In this document: positions 52,320 through 61,758 of the stretch, piece by piece
Position numbering within the stretch: the stretch's first letter is position 1
Layout: every line of letters begins with the position of its first letter
NCBI GenBank assembly: GCA_001798885.1
Contig: MGQW01000092.1
Span: 1 to 64,000 of the forward strand
From: Deltaproteobacteria bacterium RBG_16_64_85
Lineage (GTDB): Bacteria; Desulfobacterota; Deferrimicrobia; Deferrimicrobiales; Deferrimicrobiaceae
Direction of reading: 5' to 3'
Length of the DNA stretch: 64,000 nucleotides
Program-made: the position numbers and the translations under genes
The notes under the pieces: generated by a model
Seen by the model: the letters and a program-made list of their open reading frames with translations, nothing else
The model's database searches: none
What the model was told of the DNA's origin: nothing

Positions 52320-52925
52320 ATGGAACAAGGCGACGTGTTCGTGATATCGGCCCCTTCGGGCTCGGGGAAGACCACCATCTGCCGTTATCTCCTTCAAAGG
52401 GTGGAAGGCCTCGAGCTTTCCATCTCCTATACGACGCGCCCTCGGAAACCGGGTGAGACGGACGGGAAGGATTATTTCTTCATAAACGAGGAAAAATTTG
52501 ATAGTATGTTAATTTTGAAGGAGTTTTTAGAATACGCCTCGGTCTACGGCAACCGGTACGGCACCTCGCGAGCGGGGGTGCGGTCCATCGTATCCCGCGG
52601 GGTCGACGCCGTGCTGGAAATCGACGTGCAGGGGGGGGCGAAGGTCAAGGAGACGCTCCCCGAAGCCATCCTCGTGGGGATCTTCCCGCCTGACTGGGAG
52701 ACGTTGGCACGGCGCCTGACCGGAAGGGGACGCGACAGCCGCGAGGAGATGGAGACACGCCTCGAGGCGGCGGGCCGGGAAATGCGGGAGCTCCTGGCCT
52801 ACGACTACCTCTTGGTCAACGACGACCTCGAAAAGGCGGTCACACAGGCGGAATGGATCGTGCGGGCACATCGCCTCCGCAGGGAGCGCGTCCGAGCGCG
52901 GATGGAAAAGATTCTCAATCGGTAA
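52320..52925 (+). CDS. gmk: Guanylate kinase
   Basis: 201 aa. P-loop SAPSGSGKTTI, GMP-binding SYTTRPRKPGETDGKDY and EIDVQGGAK are intact. Phosphorylates GMP to GDP. The ATG at 52320 is preferred over an adjacent in-frame GTG. Codons around 52490-52530 are notably AT-rich compared with the rest of the gene. Confidence 0.96.
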   Translation: MEQGDVFVISAPSGSGKTTICRYLLQRVEGLELSISYTTRPRKPGETDGKDYFFINEEKFDSMLILKEFLEYASVYGNRYGTSRAGVRSIVSRGVDAVLEIDVQGGAKVKETLPEAILVGIFPPDWETLARRLTGRGRDSREEMETRLEAAGREMRELLAYDYLLVNDDLEKAVTQAEWIVRAHRLRRERVRARMEKILNR

Positions 52926-52940
52926 TAGGAGAGGGGAACA

Positions 52941-53135
52941 ATGGCGCGAGTAACGGTGGAAGATTGTCTGCGTCACGTTGGCAGCCATTTCGAGCTGACC
53001 GTGGTGGCGGCAAAACGGGCCATGCAGCTCCTGGGCGGAGCGGGCGCGTCGATCGACACGTCCCAGCGAAGGGATAAACCGACCGTAGTGGCGCTCCGGG
53101 AGATCGCACAGGGGACGGTGCGGGTCAAACACTAA
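52941..53135 (+). CDS. rpoZ: RNA polymerase omega subunit
   Basis: 64 aa: [27 protein letters not shown] is omega-like, followed by [13 protein letters not shown]. Omega stabilises the beta' subunit and forms part of a ppGpp site; the ppGpp synthetase is the next gene. AGGAGAGGGG precedes the ATG. Confidence 0.94.
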   Translation: MARVTVEDCLRHVGSHFELTVVAAKRAMQLLGGAGASIDTSQRRDKPTVVALREIAQGTVRVKH

Positions 53136-53149
53136 TCCCGGAGCGTTTC

Positions 53150-55294
53150 ATGCTCCGCCTCAATGACATCGTTGAGCGGGTCCAGGCCGGAAGGCCTTCC
53201 GCCAACATCGAGCTCATCCACAAAGCCTACGTCTTCACGGCGAAGGTACATCACGGACAGCTGCGCCAGTCGGGGGAACCCTACCTCATCCACCCCCTGA
53301 ACGTGGCATTCCTCCTTGCCGAATGGAACCTCGACGAGGAGACCGTGGTTACCGGGCTGCTCCACGACACGGTGGAGGACACGGTGGCGACCTCCAGCGA
53401 GCTCCGGGAGCTGTTCGGGGACACCGTGTCCCAGATGGTGGACGGCGTCACGAAGATCAGCCGCGTCGTGATCTCCGACGTCGCCGACCAGAAGGCCGAG
53501 TCCCTGAGGAAGATGATCCTCGCCATGGGGAAGGACCTCCGGGTCATTCTCGTGAAGCTGGCCGACCGGCTCCACAACCTGAGGACGATCGGCCACCTCC
53601 CCCCGGACAAGCAGGGTTCCGTCGCCCGCGAGACCCAGGAGATCTACATCCCCATCGCCAGCCGCCTCGGCATGTCCCGCGTCAAGATGGAGCTCGAGGA
53701 CCGGTGCCTCGAGGTGCTCCACCCCGAAGACTACCGGGAGCTGGCCCGGCTCGCCGACGAACGGAAGCGCGACCGGGAGAGCCACATCCGGGGCGTCGTC
53801 GAGCTGCTGGAAAAGAAACTTTCGGAAGCCGGAGTCGACGCGACGGTGACCGGCCGGTCGAAGCACATCGCGGGCGTTTTCCAGAAGATGGCCCGCCAGG
53901 GGATCGAGTTCGCCCACGTCTACGATTTCATCGGGTTCCGCATCATCGCCCGGTCGATTCGGGATTGCTACGAGGCTCTGGGCATCGTGCACAGCCTGTG
54001 GAGGCCCGTCCCCGGGCGGTTCAAGGACTACGTCGCGATGCCGAAGCCGAATCTCTACCAGTCCCTGCACACGACGGTGTTCGGGCCGAGCGCGGAGCTG
54101 ATGGAAATCCAGATCCGGACGGAGGAGATGCACGCCATCGCGGAATACGGCGTGGCGGCCCACTGGAAATACAAGGAGGGGCGCCCGGTGATCGGGAAGG
54201 GCGATCAGATGTTCCTCTGGCTGCGACAGATCCTCGAGCTCCAGCAGGAAATGAAGGATCCCCGGGAGTTCCTTAACACGGTCAAGGTAGAGCTCTTTCC
54301 GGAGGAGGTCTACGTCTTCACCCCGCGGGGCGACGTAAAGGAGCTGCCGCAGGGCGCGACGACCATCGATTTCGCCTATGCCATCCACTCGGAGGTGGGG
54401 AACCACTGCGTGGGGGCGAAAGTGAACGGGAAGATGGTCCCCCTGAAGACCGTTTTGAAGAACGGCGACGTGGTCGAGATCATCACCCATCCTTCCCACA
54501 AGCCGAGCAGGGACTGGCTCAAGATCGCAAAGACAAGTCGTGCCCTGAACAAGATCCGCGTTTACGTGCGGCAGGAGCAGCAGGAACATAGCCTCGCCCT
54601 CGGGCGCCAGATCCTGGAGCGGGAGCTCCGGAAGTACGCCCTGTCCGTGAACAAGGTCCTCAAGGCCAAGGAGTTCGAGGAGGTCCTCCAGGAAACCCGG
54701 CTGAAGACAGCGGACGATTACTGCATCGCGCTGGGTTACGGGAAGATGTCGCTCCTGCCCCTTTTGCGGCGCCTGGTCCCGCCCGAGCAGCTTGAAGAGA
54801 AGGTCAAGGAAACCCGGCTGGGGGCGCTGATCAAGCGCGTCACCACCAAAAAGCCGAGTGCGGTCGTCGTGAAGGGGATGGACGACATCTTCATCCGGCT
54901 GGGGAACTGCTGTCACCCGGTGCCCGGGGACCCGATCGTCGGGTTCATCACCCGCGGGAGGGGGGTGACGATCCACGCGAAGGATTGCCCGAAAGCGCTG
55001 GAAAACGATCCCGCCCGCGCGATCGAGGTGGCGTGGGAAGCGGGGAGCAAGGCCGTTCACCCGGTCAAGCTGAAGGTGGTGTGCGCCGACAAGCCCGGAC
55101 TTCTTGCCGATATCTCCCGAACGATCACCGCCAGCGACGTCGACATCCGCCGGGCGGTCGTCATGACCACCCGGGACCAGCGGGCGATCTGCAACTTCGA
55201 GGTTTCGGTCAACGACGCGCAGCACCTGGCGGTGCTGATCAAGTCGATCGAGAAGGTGAAGAACGTCTATTCCGTGGAGAGAGGGAAGGGCTAA
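53150..55294 (+). CDS. Bifunctional (p)ppGpp synthetase/hydrolase (RelA/SpoT)
   Basis: 714 aa. Hydrolase HD domain (about 25-180, GLLHDTVEDTVATS), synthetase domain (about 220-345, YDFIGFRIIARS and MPKPNLYQSLHTTV), TGS (about 385-445), a linker with a Cys-His pair (LGNCCHPVPGD) and a C-terminal ACT domain (about 640-714). Both catalytic domains look intact, so it is a Rel/SpoT-type bifunctional enzyme. Fourteen nt after rpoZ. Confidence 0.95.
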   Translation: MLRLNDIVERVQAGRPSANIELIHKAYVFTAKVHHGQLRQSGEPYLIHPLNVAFLLAEWNLDEETVVTGLLHDTVEDTVATSSELRELFGDTVSQMVDGVTKISRVVISDVADQKAESLRKMILAMGKDLRVILVKLADRLHNLRTIGHLPPDKQGSVARETQEIYIPIASRLGMSRVKMELEDRCLEVLHPEDYRELARLADERKRDRESHIRGVVELLEKKLSEAGVDATVTGRSKHIAGVFQKMARQGIEFAHVYDFIGFRIIARSIRDCYEALGIVHSLWRPVPGRFKDYVAMPKPNLYQSLHTTVFGPSAELMEIQIRTEEMHAIAEYGVAAHWKYKEGRPVIGKGDQMFLWLRQILELQQEMKDPREFLNTVKVELFPEEVYVFTPRGDVKELPQGATTIDFAYAIHSEVGNHCVGAKVNGKMVPLKTVLKNGDVVEIITHPSHKPSRDWLKIAKTSRALNKIRVYVRQEQQEHSLALGRQILERELRKYALSVNKVLKAKEFEEVLQETRLKTADDYCIALGYGKMSLLPLLRRLVPPEQLEEKVKETRLGALIKRVTTKKPSAVVVKGMDDIFIRLGNCCHPVPGDPIVGFITRGRGVTIHAKDCPKALENDPARAIEVAWEAGSKAVHPVKLKVVCADKPGLLADISRTITASDVDIRRAVVMTTRDQRAICNFEVSVNDAQHLAVLIKSIEKVKNVYSVERGKG

Positions 55295-55297
55295 GCG

Positions 55298-55678
55298 ATG
55301 CGAGAGACGGTGAAGACCGACAAGGCTCCGGCGGCCATCGGGCCGTATTCCCAGGCGGTCCGGTCGGGAGGCTTCCTGTTCTGCTCGGGGCAGATCCCCC
55401 TGGATCCCGAGACGGGAAAGATGGTGGAAGGAGGGATCGAGGCGCAGGCGGAACGGGTCCTGAAGAATCTCGAGGCGGTGCTTGCGGCAGGGGGCGCGTC
55501 TCTCACCGCGGTGGTAAAGACCACCGTCTACCTGGCGGACCTGGGCGACTTTCCCGTGATGAACGCGGTTTACGGAAGGTTTTTCCCGGGAAGCCCGCCG
55601 GCCCGGGCCACCGTCCAGGTTGCGAAGCTGCCGGCGGGGGCGCTGGTGGAGATCGACGCGATCGCGAAAGCGGACTGA
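55298..55678 (+). CDS. ridA: RidA family enamine/imine deaminase
   Basis: 126 aa. PAAIGPYSQAV, GQIPLDPETG, and the C-terminal arginine in SPPARATVQVAKLP are family hallmarks. Hydrolyses reactive 2-aminoacrylate-type enamines. Three nt after the relA/spoT gene; its stop abuts the rpmB stop with no spacer. Confidence 0.94.
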   Translation: MRETVKTDKAPAAIGPYSQAVRSGGFLFCSGQIPLDPETGKMVEGGIEAQAERVLKNLEAVLAAGGASLTAVVKTTVYLADLGDFPVMNAVYGRFFPGSPPARATVQVAKLPAGALVEIDAIAKAD

Positions 55679-55867
55679 TTAGACGGCTTTGACGACTCGC
55701 CCGGACTTGATGCACTGCGTGCAGACCTGGAGGTGCCGCACGGTGCCGCCCTGGATCGCCTTTACGCGCTTGATGTTGGGCTTCCAGACCTTCCTGGTCT
55801 TGTTGTTGGCGTGGGAAACATTGTGTCCGAAGTTGGGTCCCTTGCCGCAGATTGTACACTTGGCCAT
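55679..55867 (-). CDS. rpmB: 50S ribosomal protein L28
   Basis: 62 aa, opening MAKCTICGKGPNFGHNVSHA; CxxC at the start and CTQC near the end mark the zinc-binding form. CGGAGGAA (55871-55878) precedes the ATG. An AT-rich stretch at 55880-55900 provides possible -10 sequences for both rpmB and the divergent gene. Confidence 0.96.
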   Translation of the reverse strand: MAKCTICGKGPNFGHNVSHANNKTRKVWKPNIKRVKAIQGGTVRHLQVCTQCIKSGRVVKAV

Positions 55868-55909
55868 GCGTTCCTCCGTAAAAATAACCTATAATATCTA
55901 TCACGTTTC

Positions 55910-56515
55910 ATGAAGATCAAGCAAGATCAAAATCTTTTCCGGCCGCGGAAGAGGAAGGGTCTGCGAAACGCGGCGCTGGTCCTTTCCCTGCTCCTGGCGG
56001 GGGGGGCAGGGATTCCGCATCTTCTCGCGAATAGGCTGCCGGGACCGCAGCAGGCGCAGGCCGACGCTATCCTCGTCCTGACCGGCGACGAGAACCGGAT
56101 TCCCGAAGGGTACCGCGCCTGGAAAGAGGGGAAGGCAAGGGAGTTGTTCATTCTCGGGGCGGGAGGGGGCGCGAGGATCGAGAGGATCCTGCCGGGACGC
56201 CCGGCTCTCTCTCCGGCGGAACTCCGCCTGCTTCATGTCGAAGGATGGTCCGAAAACACCCTGGAGAACGCCTTTTCCGCTAAAGGCGTGGTCGCGGAAG
56301 GGCAATTCCGCAAAGTGATCCTCGTAACCTCGGATTACCACATGCCGCGGGCGCACCTGGCCGTCCGGACGGTCCTCCCGGCGCCGGTCTCGATCGAAGT
56401 GATCGCCGTGCGGTCGGAATGGAAAGAGCTCGGCGCTTTTCTCCGCACGCTCCGGCTTTTCTTCGTAGAAAGCTGGAAATACTGGGGATACCGGATCTTT
56501 CTCTATTGGGAATAG
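55910..56515 (+). CDS. YdcF/SanA/ElyC family (DUF218) membrane protein
   Basis: 201 aa. N-terminal transmembrane helix (about 20-40), then the DUF218 domain: ADAILVLTGDENRIPEG, ARELFILGAGGG, ENTLENAF and VILVTSDYHMPRAHL. Members are tied to envelope polysaccharide metabolism or vancomycin sensitivity, but the reaction is not established. A TATAAT (55890-55895) lies 14 nt before the ATG. Convergent with purN, 1 nt apart. Confidence 0.85.
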   Translation: MKIKQDQNLFRPRKRKGLRNAALVLSLLLAGGAGIPHLLANRLPGPQQAQADAILVLTGDENRIPEGYRAWKEGKARELFILGAGGGARIERILPGRPALSPAELRLLHVEGWSENTLENAFSAKGVVAEGQFRKVILVTSDYHMPRAHLAVRTVLPAPVSIEVIAVRSEWKELGAFLRTLRLFFVESWKYWGYRIFLYWE

Positions 56516-56516
56516 G

Positions 56517-57173
56517 TCATGCGTCGGGGTTCCGGTGAAAGAACTCCGGAATCCTCGGCTCTCCCTCGACCCGGACGCGCCTCCCCTCGACCTTGAGCCT
56601 TCCCTGAAAGAACAGCCGGATCGCCATAGGGTAGATCCTGTGCTCCTGGACCAGGATCCGCGCAGCGAGCGTCTCCTCCGTGTCGTCGCCGTACACCGGG
56701 ACCACCGCCTGGACGACGATCGGGCCGGTGTCCACCCCCTCGTCGAGGAAATGGACGCTGCACCCGGAGAAACGGACGCCGTAGTCCAGCGCTTGCTTCG
56801 GCCCGTGCGTCCCCGGGAAGGAGGGGAGCAGCGCCGGGTGGATGTTGAGGATCCGGTTCGGGAACGCGCGGACGAACACCGGCGTAAGCACCCGCATGAA
56901 CCCGGCCAGGCAGACAAGCGCCGCCCCGCTCTTCCGGAGGATCTCCACGAGCCGCTGGTCGAACTCCTCCCTGCTGGAAAAATCCCGGTGGCTGATCACC
57001 TCGGTAGGGATGCCGTGCTTCTTCGCGCGGACGAGGCCGTAGGCGTCCGCCTTGTTGCTGATGACGAGCCCGACGCGGCAGGGGATCTCTCTCTTCTCCG
57101 ACGCGTCGATGATGGCCTGCAGGTTGGATCCGCTCCCAGAGACGAGAACCGCGATGACCGGTCGATCGCTCAT
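56517..57173 (-). CDS. purN: Phosphoribosylglycinamide formyltransferase
   Basis: 218 aa. Purine step 3, using formyl-THF. AVLVSGSGSNLQAIID at the start and NIHPALLPSFPGTHG with the catalytic His, then HFLDEGVDTGP. Start overlaps the purM stop (ATGA). Confidence 0.96.
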   Translation of the reverse strand: MSDRPVIAVLVSGSGSNLQAIIDASEKREIPCRVGLVISNKADAYGLVRAKKHGIPTEVISHRDFSSREEFDQRLVEILRKSGAALVCLAGFMRVLTPVFVRAFPNRILNIHPALLPSFPGTHGPKQALDYGVRFSGCSVHFLDEGVDTGPIVVQAVVPVYGDDTEETLAARILVQEHRIYPMAIRLFFQGRLKVEGRRVRVEGEPRIPEFFHRNPDA

Positions 57174-58225
57174 GATTTTCCTCCCGTCAGCAGCACTTGC
57201 GGGGCGCTTCTGCGCCTTTTTTGCACTTCCCCGATGAGACTGGCCGGCTGACCGGCCTTCCGGAGGAGACGGAGGGCCCGATCGGCGTCCGCAGCTCTCA
57301 CGACGAGAACCATTCCGATCCCCATGTTGAACGTTCGGAAGGCTTCACCCTCCGGAAGCCTGGCTGCCCGGACGAGCGTCCCGAACACCGGCGGCACCGG
57401 CCACGTCCCTTTCCGGATCACGGCGGCCACTCCGACCGGCAGCGTCCGCGGGACGTTCCCGGTAATCCCGCCCCCGGTGATGTGCGCCATAGCGCGGATC
57501 TTAACCTTCCTCGCGAGAGACAGCACCGGGCGGACGTAGATCCGGGTGGGACGGAGCAGCTCCTCGCCTACCGTCGCTCCCCACTCGGGCATGCTCGAGC
57601 CCACCTTTTTTTTAAGGAGTTCGAATACGACCTTGCGCGCCAGCGAATAACCGTTGCTGTGCAGCCCCGAGGAGGGAAGCCCCAGGAGGACGTCGCCAGG
57701 CCGCACGGTTCGCCCGTCGACGATTTCGCGGCGGTCGACGGCGCCCACCGCGAACCCCGCCAGGTCGAACTCCCCGGGGGCGTACACCGAGGGCATTTCG
57801 GCGGTTTCGCCGCCGAGAAGGGCGCACCCGGCCTGCCGGCAGCCCTCCACGATCCCCGATACAACCTCGGCGCCCTCCTTTGCGGACAACTTTCCCGTTG
57901 CGTAGTAGTCGAGAAAGAACAGAGGCTCGGCGCAATGGACCAGGATGTCGTTCACGCACATCGCCACCAGGTCGATCCCGATCGTGCCGAGATTCCCCGT
58001 CATGGAAGCGACCTTGACCTTCGTCCCCACCCCGTCGGTCCCAGCCACGAGCACGGGATCGCGGTACCGGTGCGCCGGGAAGCGGAAGAACCCGGCGAAC
58101 GATCCGATGTCGCCCAGGACCTCCTTCCGGTGGGTGGCGCGGACCATCGGCCGGATGAGGAAGACCATCCGGTCCCCTTCGCGGATGTCCACTCCGGCGG
58201 CGGCGTAGGTGATGGTTTTTCTCAC
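57170..58225 (-). CDS. purM: Phosphoribosylformylglycinamidine cyclo-ligase
   Basis: 351 aa. Purine step 5 (AIR synthetase). ITYAAAGVDIREGDRMV, VAGTDGVGTKVKVA, LLGGETAEMPSVY and HITGGGITGNVPR are diagnostic. First gene of a purM-purN pair; the 130-bp divergent gap upstream (58226-58355) should hold its promoter. Confidence 0.96.
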   Translation of the reverse strand: MRKTITYAAAGVDIREGDRMVFLIRPMVRATHRKEVLGDIGSFAGFFRFPAHRYRDPVLVAGTDGVGTKVKVASMTGNLGTIGIDLVAMCVNDILVHCAEPLFFLDYYATGKLSAKEGAEVVSGIVEGCRQAGCALLGGETAEMPSVYAPGEFDLAGFAVGAVDRREIVDGRTVRPGDVLLGLPSSGLHSNGYSLARKVVFELLKKKVGSSMPEWGATVGEELLRPTRIYVRPVLSLARKVKIRAMAHITGGGITGNVPRTLPVGVAAVIRKGTWPVPPVFGTLVRAARLPEGEAFRTFNMGIGMVLVVRAADADRALRLLRKAGQPASLIGEVQKRRRSAPQVLLTGGKS

Positions 58226-58355
58226 GATGATTCTCCGGTTCGGAATCCGATCCCATGTTACTTGTAACTTATCTGTGTACGGTTATGCCAATGATTTTTC
58301 CCCCCGCATCCGCTAATATAGTTTCGCCGCGGCCCGCAGATAGGAAGGGAAACGG

Positions 58356-59114
58356 ATGGCAAAAAGGGTGGGGGTCGTGATCCTCGGCGACGAGGTCCTC
58401 AAAGCCGAGATCCGGGAGTCCAATCTCGCCTTCCTCCTGCCGCTCCTCAACGAGTGGGGGGCGGAGGTCGCTTTGTGCGCCATCCTTCCGGACGACATCG
58501 ATGTGGTGGTCCGGCACCTCCGGGCCTATCTCAAGGAGGTGGACCTCCTGGTGCTCACCGGCGGAATCGGGCCCACCCCGGACGACATCACCCGGGAGGC
58601 GGTAGCGAAGGCGGCGGGCGTTCCTCTGATCGTTCATCCGGAAGCGAAGGCCCAGCTCTCGGAGTATTACAAGGACCGGATGAACGAGCATCGGATGCGG
58701 ATGGCCCAGGTCCCCGAGGGAGCCGTGCTGATCCCCAACCCGATCAGCGTTGCGCCGGGATTCTGCATCGCGAGGATGGCCGCCTTTCCGGGAATTCCCC
58801 GCCTCCTCCACGAGATGATCGGGTGGCTCCGACCCCTCGTGGAAGGAAGGAGGAAGAGCCGCGTGACGCTGTACAGCAAGACGCCCGAGTCTTCCTACGC
58901 CGGCATCATGAAGGAGGCCATGGACGCCTTCCCGGACGTGAGCGTGGGGTCGTACCCGATGATCGAGGAGGAATACCGCGTCCGGGTCGTTTTCCGGGCC
59001 GACGGTTTCTCGCGCGCGTCCGGCTGCGCGGATTTCTTCGCCGCCGGACTGCTAACGGCCGGCTGGGACGTTTTCCGGAGGGAAGAGGAAAGGGGAGAAG
59101 ATGAAAAAAGCTGA
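58356..59114 (+). CDS. CinA-like molybdopterin-binding domain protein
   Basis: 252 aa. The MoCF_biosynth domain (about 1-170) shows VGVVILGDEVLKAEIRESN and LVLTGGIGPTPDDITREAV, as in the N-terminal half of CinA. The C-terminal nicotinamide-mononucleotide deamidase domain of full CinA (over 400 aa) is absent, so it is a short-form member; substrate unknown. AGGAAGGG precedes the ATG. An AT-rich TAATATAGT lies upstream near 58313. Confidence 0.82.
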   Translation: MAKRVGVVILGDEVLKAEIRESNLAFLLPLLNEWGAEVALCAILPDDIDVVVRHLRAYLKEVDLLVLTGGIGPTPDDITREAVAKAAGVPLIVHPEAKAQLSEYYKDRMNEHRMRMAQVPEGAVLIPNPISVAPGFCIARMAAFPGIPRLLHEMIGWLRPLVEGRRKSRVTLYSKTPESSYAGIMKEAMDAFPDVSVGSYPMIEEEYRVRVVFRADGFSRASGCADFFAAGLLTAGWDVFRREEERGEDEKS

Positions 59115-59820
59115 CGCCCGCCACCCGATCCTTCACGCGCTTCTCGTAGCGTTCTTCCTGCTGGTCCTTCCCGTTCCCTCGCCCGGAGCGGACCCCGCAA
59201 GCCCCCTCACTGCCGCCGGATGGGAAGAATCCACGCACGGGAGGTGGAACAGCCTTCCGGAGCGAAAAGTGGAAGCGCGGGACAAGGTGCTGTCGGCCGG
59301 GTTCGTCCTTTTTCCGGGGAGCGGTGTGGCCTGGGAGAAGAAGGGGACCTGGGACCTGGCCGCTAGGGCTCTGTTGTCGTTCGAGTTCAGCTCCGACGGC
59401 ACGAACCTGTCGTCGGAGGACTACCGGGAGTTCGATGCCCGCTTTCCGATCTCCGTGACCGCGGTATTCGGAAGGGACTCGCAGGATCTGACGTGGAAGA
59501 GGAGGTTGGCCGATTTTTTCCGGAGGATATGGAGCGGATTTCCCCCCGCCGGGATCCGGCTGACCTACGCTTACGGCAACCGCGTGCCGGTAGGGTCGAT
59601 GTACCGAACGGACGAGGAGGAAACCGTCTTCATCCTGGCAGGGGAGGAAGAGAAGGGGAAAAAGATCCAGGCAAAAAGGGATTTAAAGGAGGATTTCCTC
59701 GCTGCATACAGCCGTTCTCCAAAGGGCCCCGTGACCCGGATCATCGTCCGGGCGGAGCGACCCTCGAAGGAGAAAGGAAATTTGAAGGGCAGCATCTCCC
59801 TCACCCTGCCGGGGGCGTAA
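59101..59820 (+). CDS. Exported protein of unknown function (weak DUF3047 resemblance)
   Basis: 239 aa. Signal peptide ending near SPGA (about 1-30), no further membrane segments. The layout of a mature half with DLAARALLSFEFSSDG, then AVFGRD..., an aromatic-rich stretch (LTYAYGNRVPVGSMYR) and LKEDFLAAYSRSPKGPVT loosely recalls DUF3047 proteins, without the usual tryptophans. The ATG lies 14 nt inside the CinA-like gene, so the two are translationally linked. Convergent with the ABC permease, 13 nt apart. Confidence 0.6.
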   Translation: MKKADARHPILHALLVAFFLLVLPVPSPGADPASPLTAAGWEESTHGRWNSLPERKVEARDKVLSAGFVLFPGSGVAWEKKGTWDLAARALLSFEFSSDGTNLSSEDYREFDARFPISVTAVFGRDSQDLTWKRRLADFFRRIWSGFPPAGIRLTYAYGNRVPVGSMYRTDEEETVFILAGEEEKGKKIQAKRDLKEDFLAAYSRSPKGPVTRIIVRAERPSKEKGNLKGSISLTLPGA

Positions 59821-59833
59821 AGGAGCGGCGGGG

Positions 59834-61060
59834 CTATTCGTGCCGGAGCGCCTCGATGGGGTCCAGGCGAGACGCCTTGCGGGCCGGGTAGAAACCGAAA
59901 AAGATCCCGACGGCGGCGGAAAAACCGAAGGCGAGAAAGACGGCGCCGGGCGAGATCAGCGTCGACCATTTCGCAAACAGGGAAATCAGCGAGGATCCTC
60001 CCACTCCCACCAGGATGCCGATGGCGCCCCCCGTCACCGCCAGGACCAGCGCCTCGATCAGGAACTGCAGAAGGATGTCCTTCTCCCTGGCCCCGACCGC
60101 CATCCGGATTCCGATTTCGCGCGTTCGCTCGGTGACGGAGACGAGCATGATGTTCATGATGCCGATCCCTCCCACGAGGAGCGAGACGGAGGCGATGGCG
60201 CCGAGCAGGAGGCTCATGATTCGAGTGGAGGCTTCCGCCACGGCGAGCATCTCCGAAAGATTGCGCACGGAAAAGTCGTTCTCCTGCCCCGGCCCGATCC
60301 GGTGCCGCTGCCGGAGCAGTTCGTTGATCTGGTTCTCGGCTTCTTTGACAGACTCCCCGTCGACGGCCTGGGTGAGAATGACCCCCACCGTTCCGATGTG
60401 GGCGCTGCCGAAGAGTTTCTTCTGGGCGGTGGTCACCGGAACGATGATGATGTCGTCCTGGTCCTGCCCCTGCGGCGACTGCCCCTTTCGCTCCAAGAGC
60501 CCGACGATCGTAAACGGCACCCGCTTGATGCGGATGACCTTTCCGATCGGGCTCTCCTCTCCGAAGAGATTGCCCGCGACGGTCTGCCCCAGCACCGCGA
60601 CCTTGGACGAGGCCTCCACGTCCGCGCCGGTGAAGTACCGTCCGGCGGTCAGCATCCAGTCGCGGATCTGAAAGAACTCCGGGGTCACCCCCTGGATGAT
60701 CGTGCTCCAGTTCTGGTTCCCGTAGACGACCTGGGCGGTGGAGCGGACCGACGGGGTGGACAGGCGCACCGCCGGCAGTTCCTTTCCGATGGCCTTGGCG
60801 TCTCCCATCGTCAGGGTGGGGACTCCGCCGAACCCCGACCGCAAGCCTCCCGACGTCGTGCTCCCGGGAAGGATGAGGATCAGGTTGGAGCCGACGGAGG
60901 CGATCTGCGCGGAGATCCGCTCGTTGGCGCCGGCGCCGATCGCCACCATGGCGATCACCGCCGCGACGCCGATGATCATCCCCAGCATCGTGAGGATGGA
61001 GCGCATCTTGTTCGCCCGGAGCGAACGGTAGGCGACCTTGGACGCGGCGTAGAGATTCAT
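59834..61060 (-). CDS. MacB-type ABC transporter permease
   Basis: 408 aa. N-terminal helix (about 18-45), MacB periplasmic domain (about 45-270), three C-terminal helices. Blocks MLGMIIGVAAVIAMVAIGAG, GIGIMNIMLVSVTERTREIG and the end SRLDPIEALRHE are typical. Unlike E. coli MacB, the ATPase is a separate gene. Overlaps the ATPase by 4 nt. Confidence 0.92.
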   Translation of the reverse strand: MNLYAASKVAYRSLRANKMRSILTMLGMIIGVAAVIAMVAIGAGANERISAQIASVGSNLILILPGSTTSGGLRSGFGGVPTLTMGDAKAIGKELPAVRLSTPSVRSTAQVVYGNQNWSTIIQGVTPEFFQIRDWMLTAGRYFTGADVEASSKVAVLGQTVAGNLFGEESPIGKVIRIKRVPFTIVGLLERKGQSPQGQDQDDIIIVPVTTAQKKLFGSAHIGTVGVILTQAVDGESVKEAENQINELLRQRHRIGPGQENDFSVRNLSEMLAVAEASTRIMSLLLGAIASVSLLVGGIGIMNIMLVSVTERTREIGIRMAVGAREKDILLQFLIEALVLAVTGGAIGILVGVGGSSLISLFAKWSTLISPGAVFLAFGFSAAVGIFFGFYPARKASRLDPIEALRHE

Positions 61061-61755
61061 GGCGTACGGACGGGGTCGTCCGCGATGATGCGGCCGTCGC
61101 GGAACCGCACGATCCGTTTGGAATACCGTGCGATGTCGGTTTCGTGAGTCACCAGCACCAGCGTGATCCCCCGTTCGTCGGCAAGTCCCTGGAAGATCCG
61201 CATGATTTCGATGCTGGTGGCCGAGTCGAGGTTACCGGTCGGCTCATCGGCAAGCAGAAGGGAAGGGGTGTTGACGATGGCCCGCGCGATGGCCACTCGC
61301 TGCTGCTCCCCTCCGGACATCTGGTTGGGGAGGTGGCGCTCCCGGTCCAGGAGACCGACGGAGCGGAGGGCCTCCAGTGCGCGCGCCCTGCGTACGGAAG
61401 AAGCGATGTTCTCGTAGATCATGGGGAGTTCGACGTTCTCCAGCGCGGTCATCCGGGAAAGCAGATTGAATCCCTGGAAAACGAACCCGATCTTCTTCCT
61501 CCGGATGCCGGCCAGGGCGTCCCTGGGGAGGATTCCGACGTCGTCGCCGTCCAGGCGGTACGTTCCGCTGGTGGGCCGGTCCAGGCACCCCAGGAGGTTC
61601 ATGAGCGTCGATTTCCCGGATCCGGATGGGCCCATGACGGCGATGAACTCCCCCCGTTCGATGGTGAGAGTGACGTCCCGCAGGGCTTCCACGTTCACCT
61701 CGCCCAGCCGGTACGTCTTGCAAAGGTTTTCGATTTCGATCGCGGGAATTCCCAC
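61057..61755 (-). CDS. MacB-type ABC transporter ATPase
   Basis: 232 aa from a GTG. Walker A GPSGSGKST, Q-loop FQGFNLL, signature MSGGEQQR and Walker B LLLADEPTGNLDS intact. Energises the adjacent permease. Three nt after the adaptor gene. Confidence 0.94.
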   Translation of the reverse strand: MGIPAIEIENLCKTYRLGEVNVEALRDVTLTIERGEFIAVMGPSGSGKSTLMNLLGCLDRPTSGTYRLDGDDVGILPRDALAGIRRKKIGFVFQGFNLLSRMTALENVELPMIYENIASSVRRARALEALRSVGLLDRERHLPNQMSGGEQQRVAIARAIVNTPSLLLADEPTGNLDSATSIEIMRIFQGLADERGITLVLVTHETDIARYSKRIVRFRDGRIIADDPVRTP

Positions 61756-61758
61756 GAG

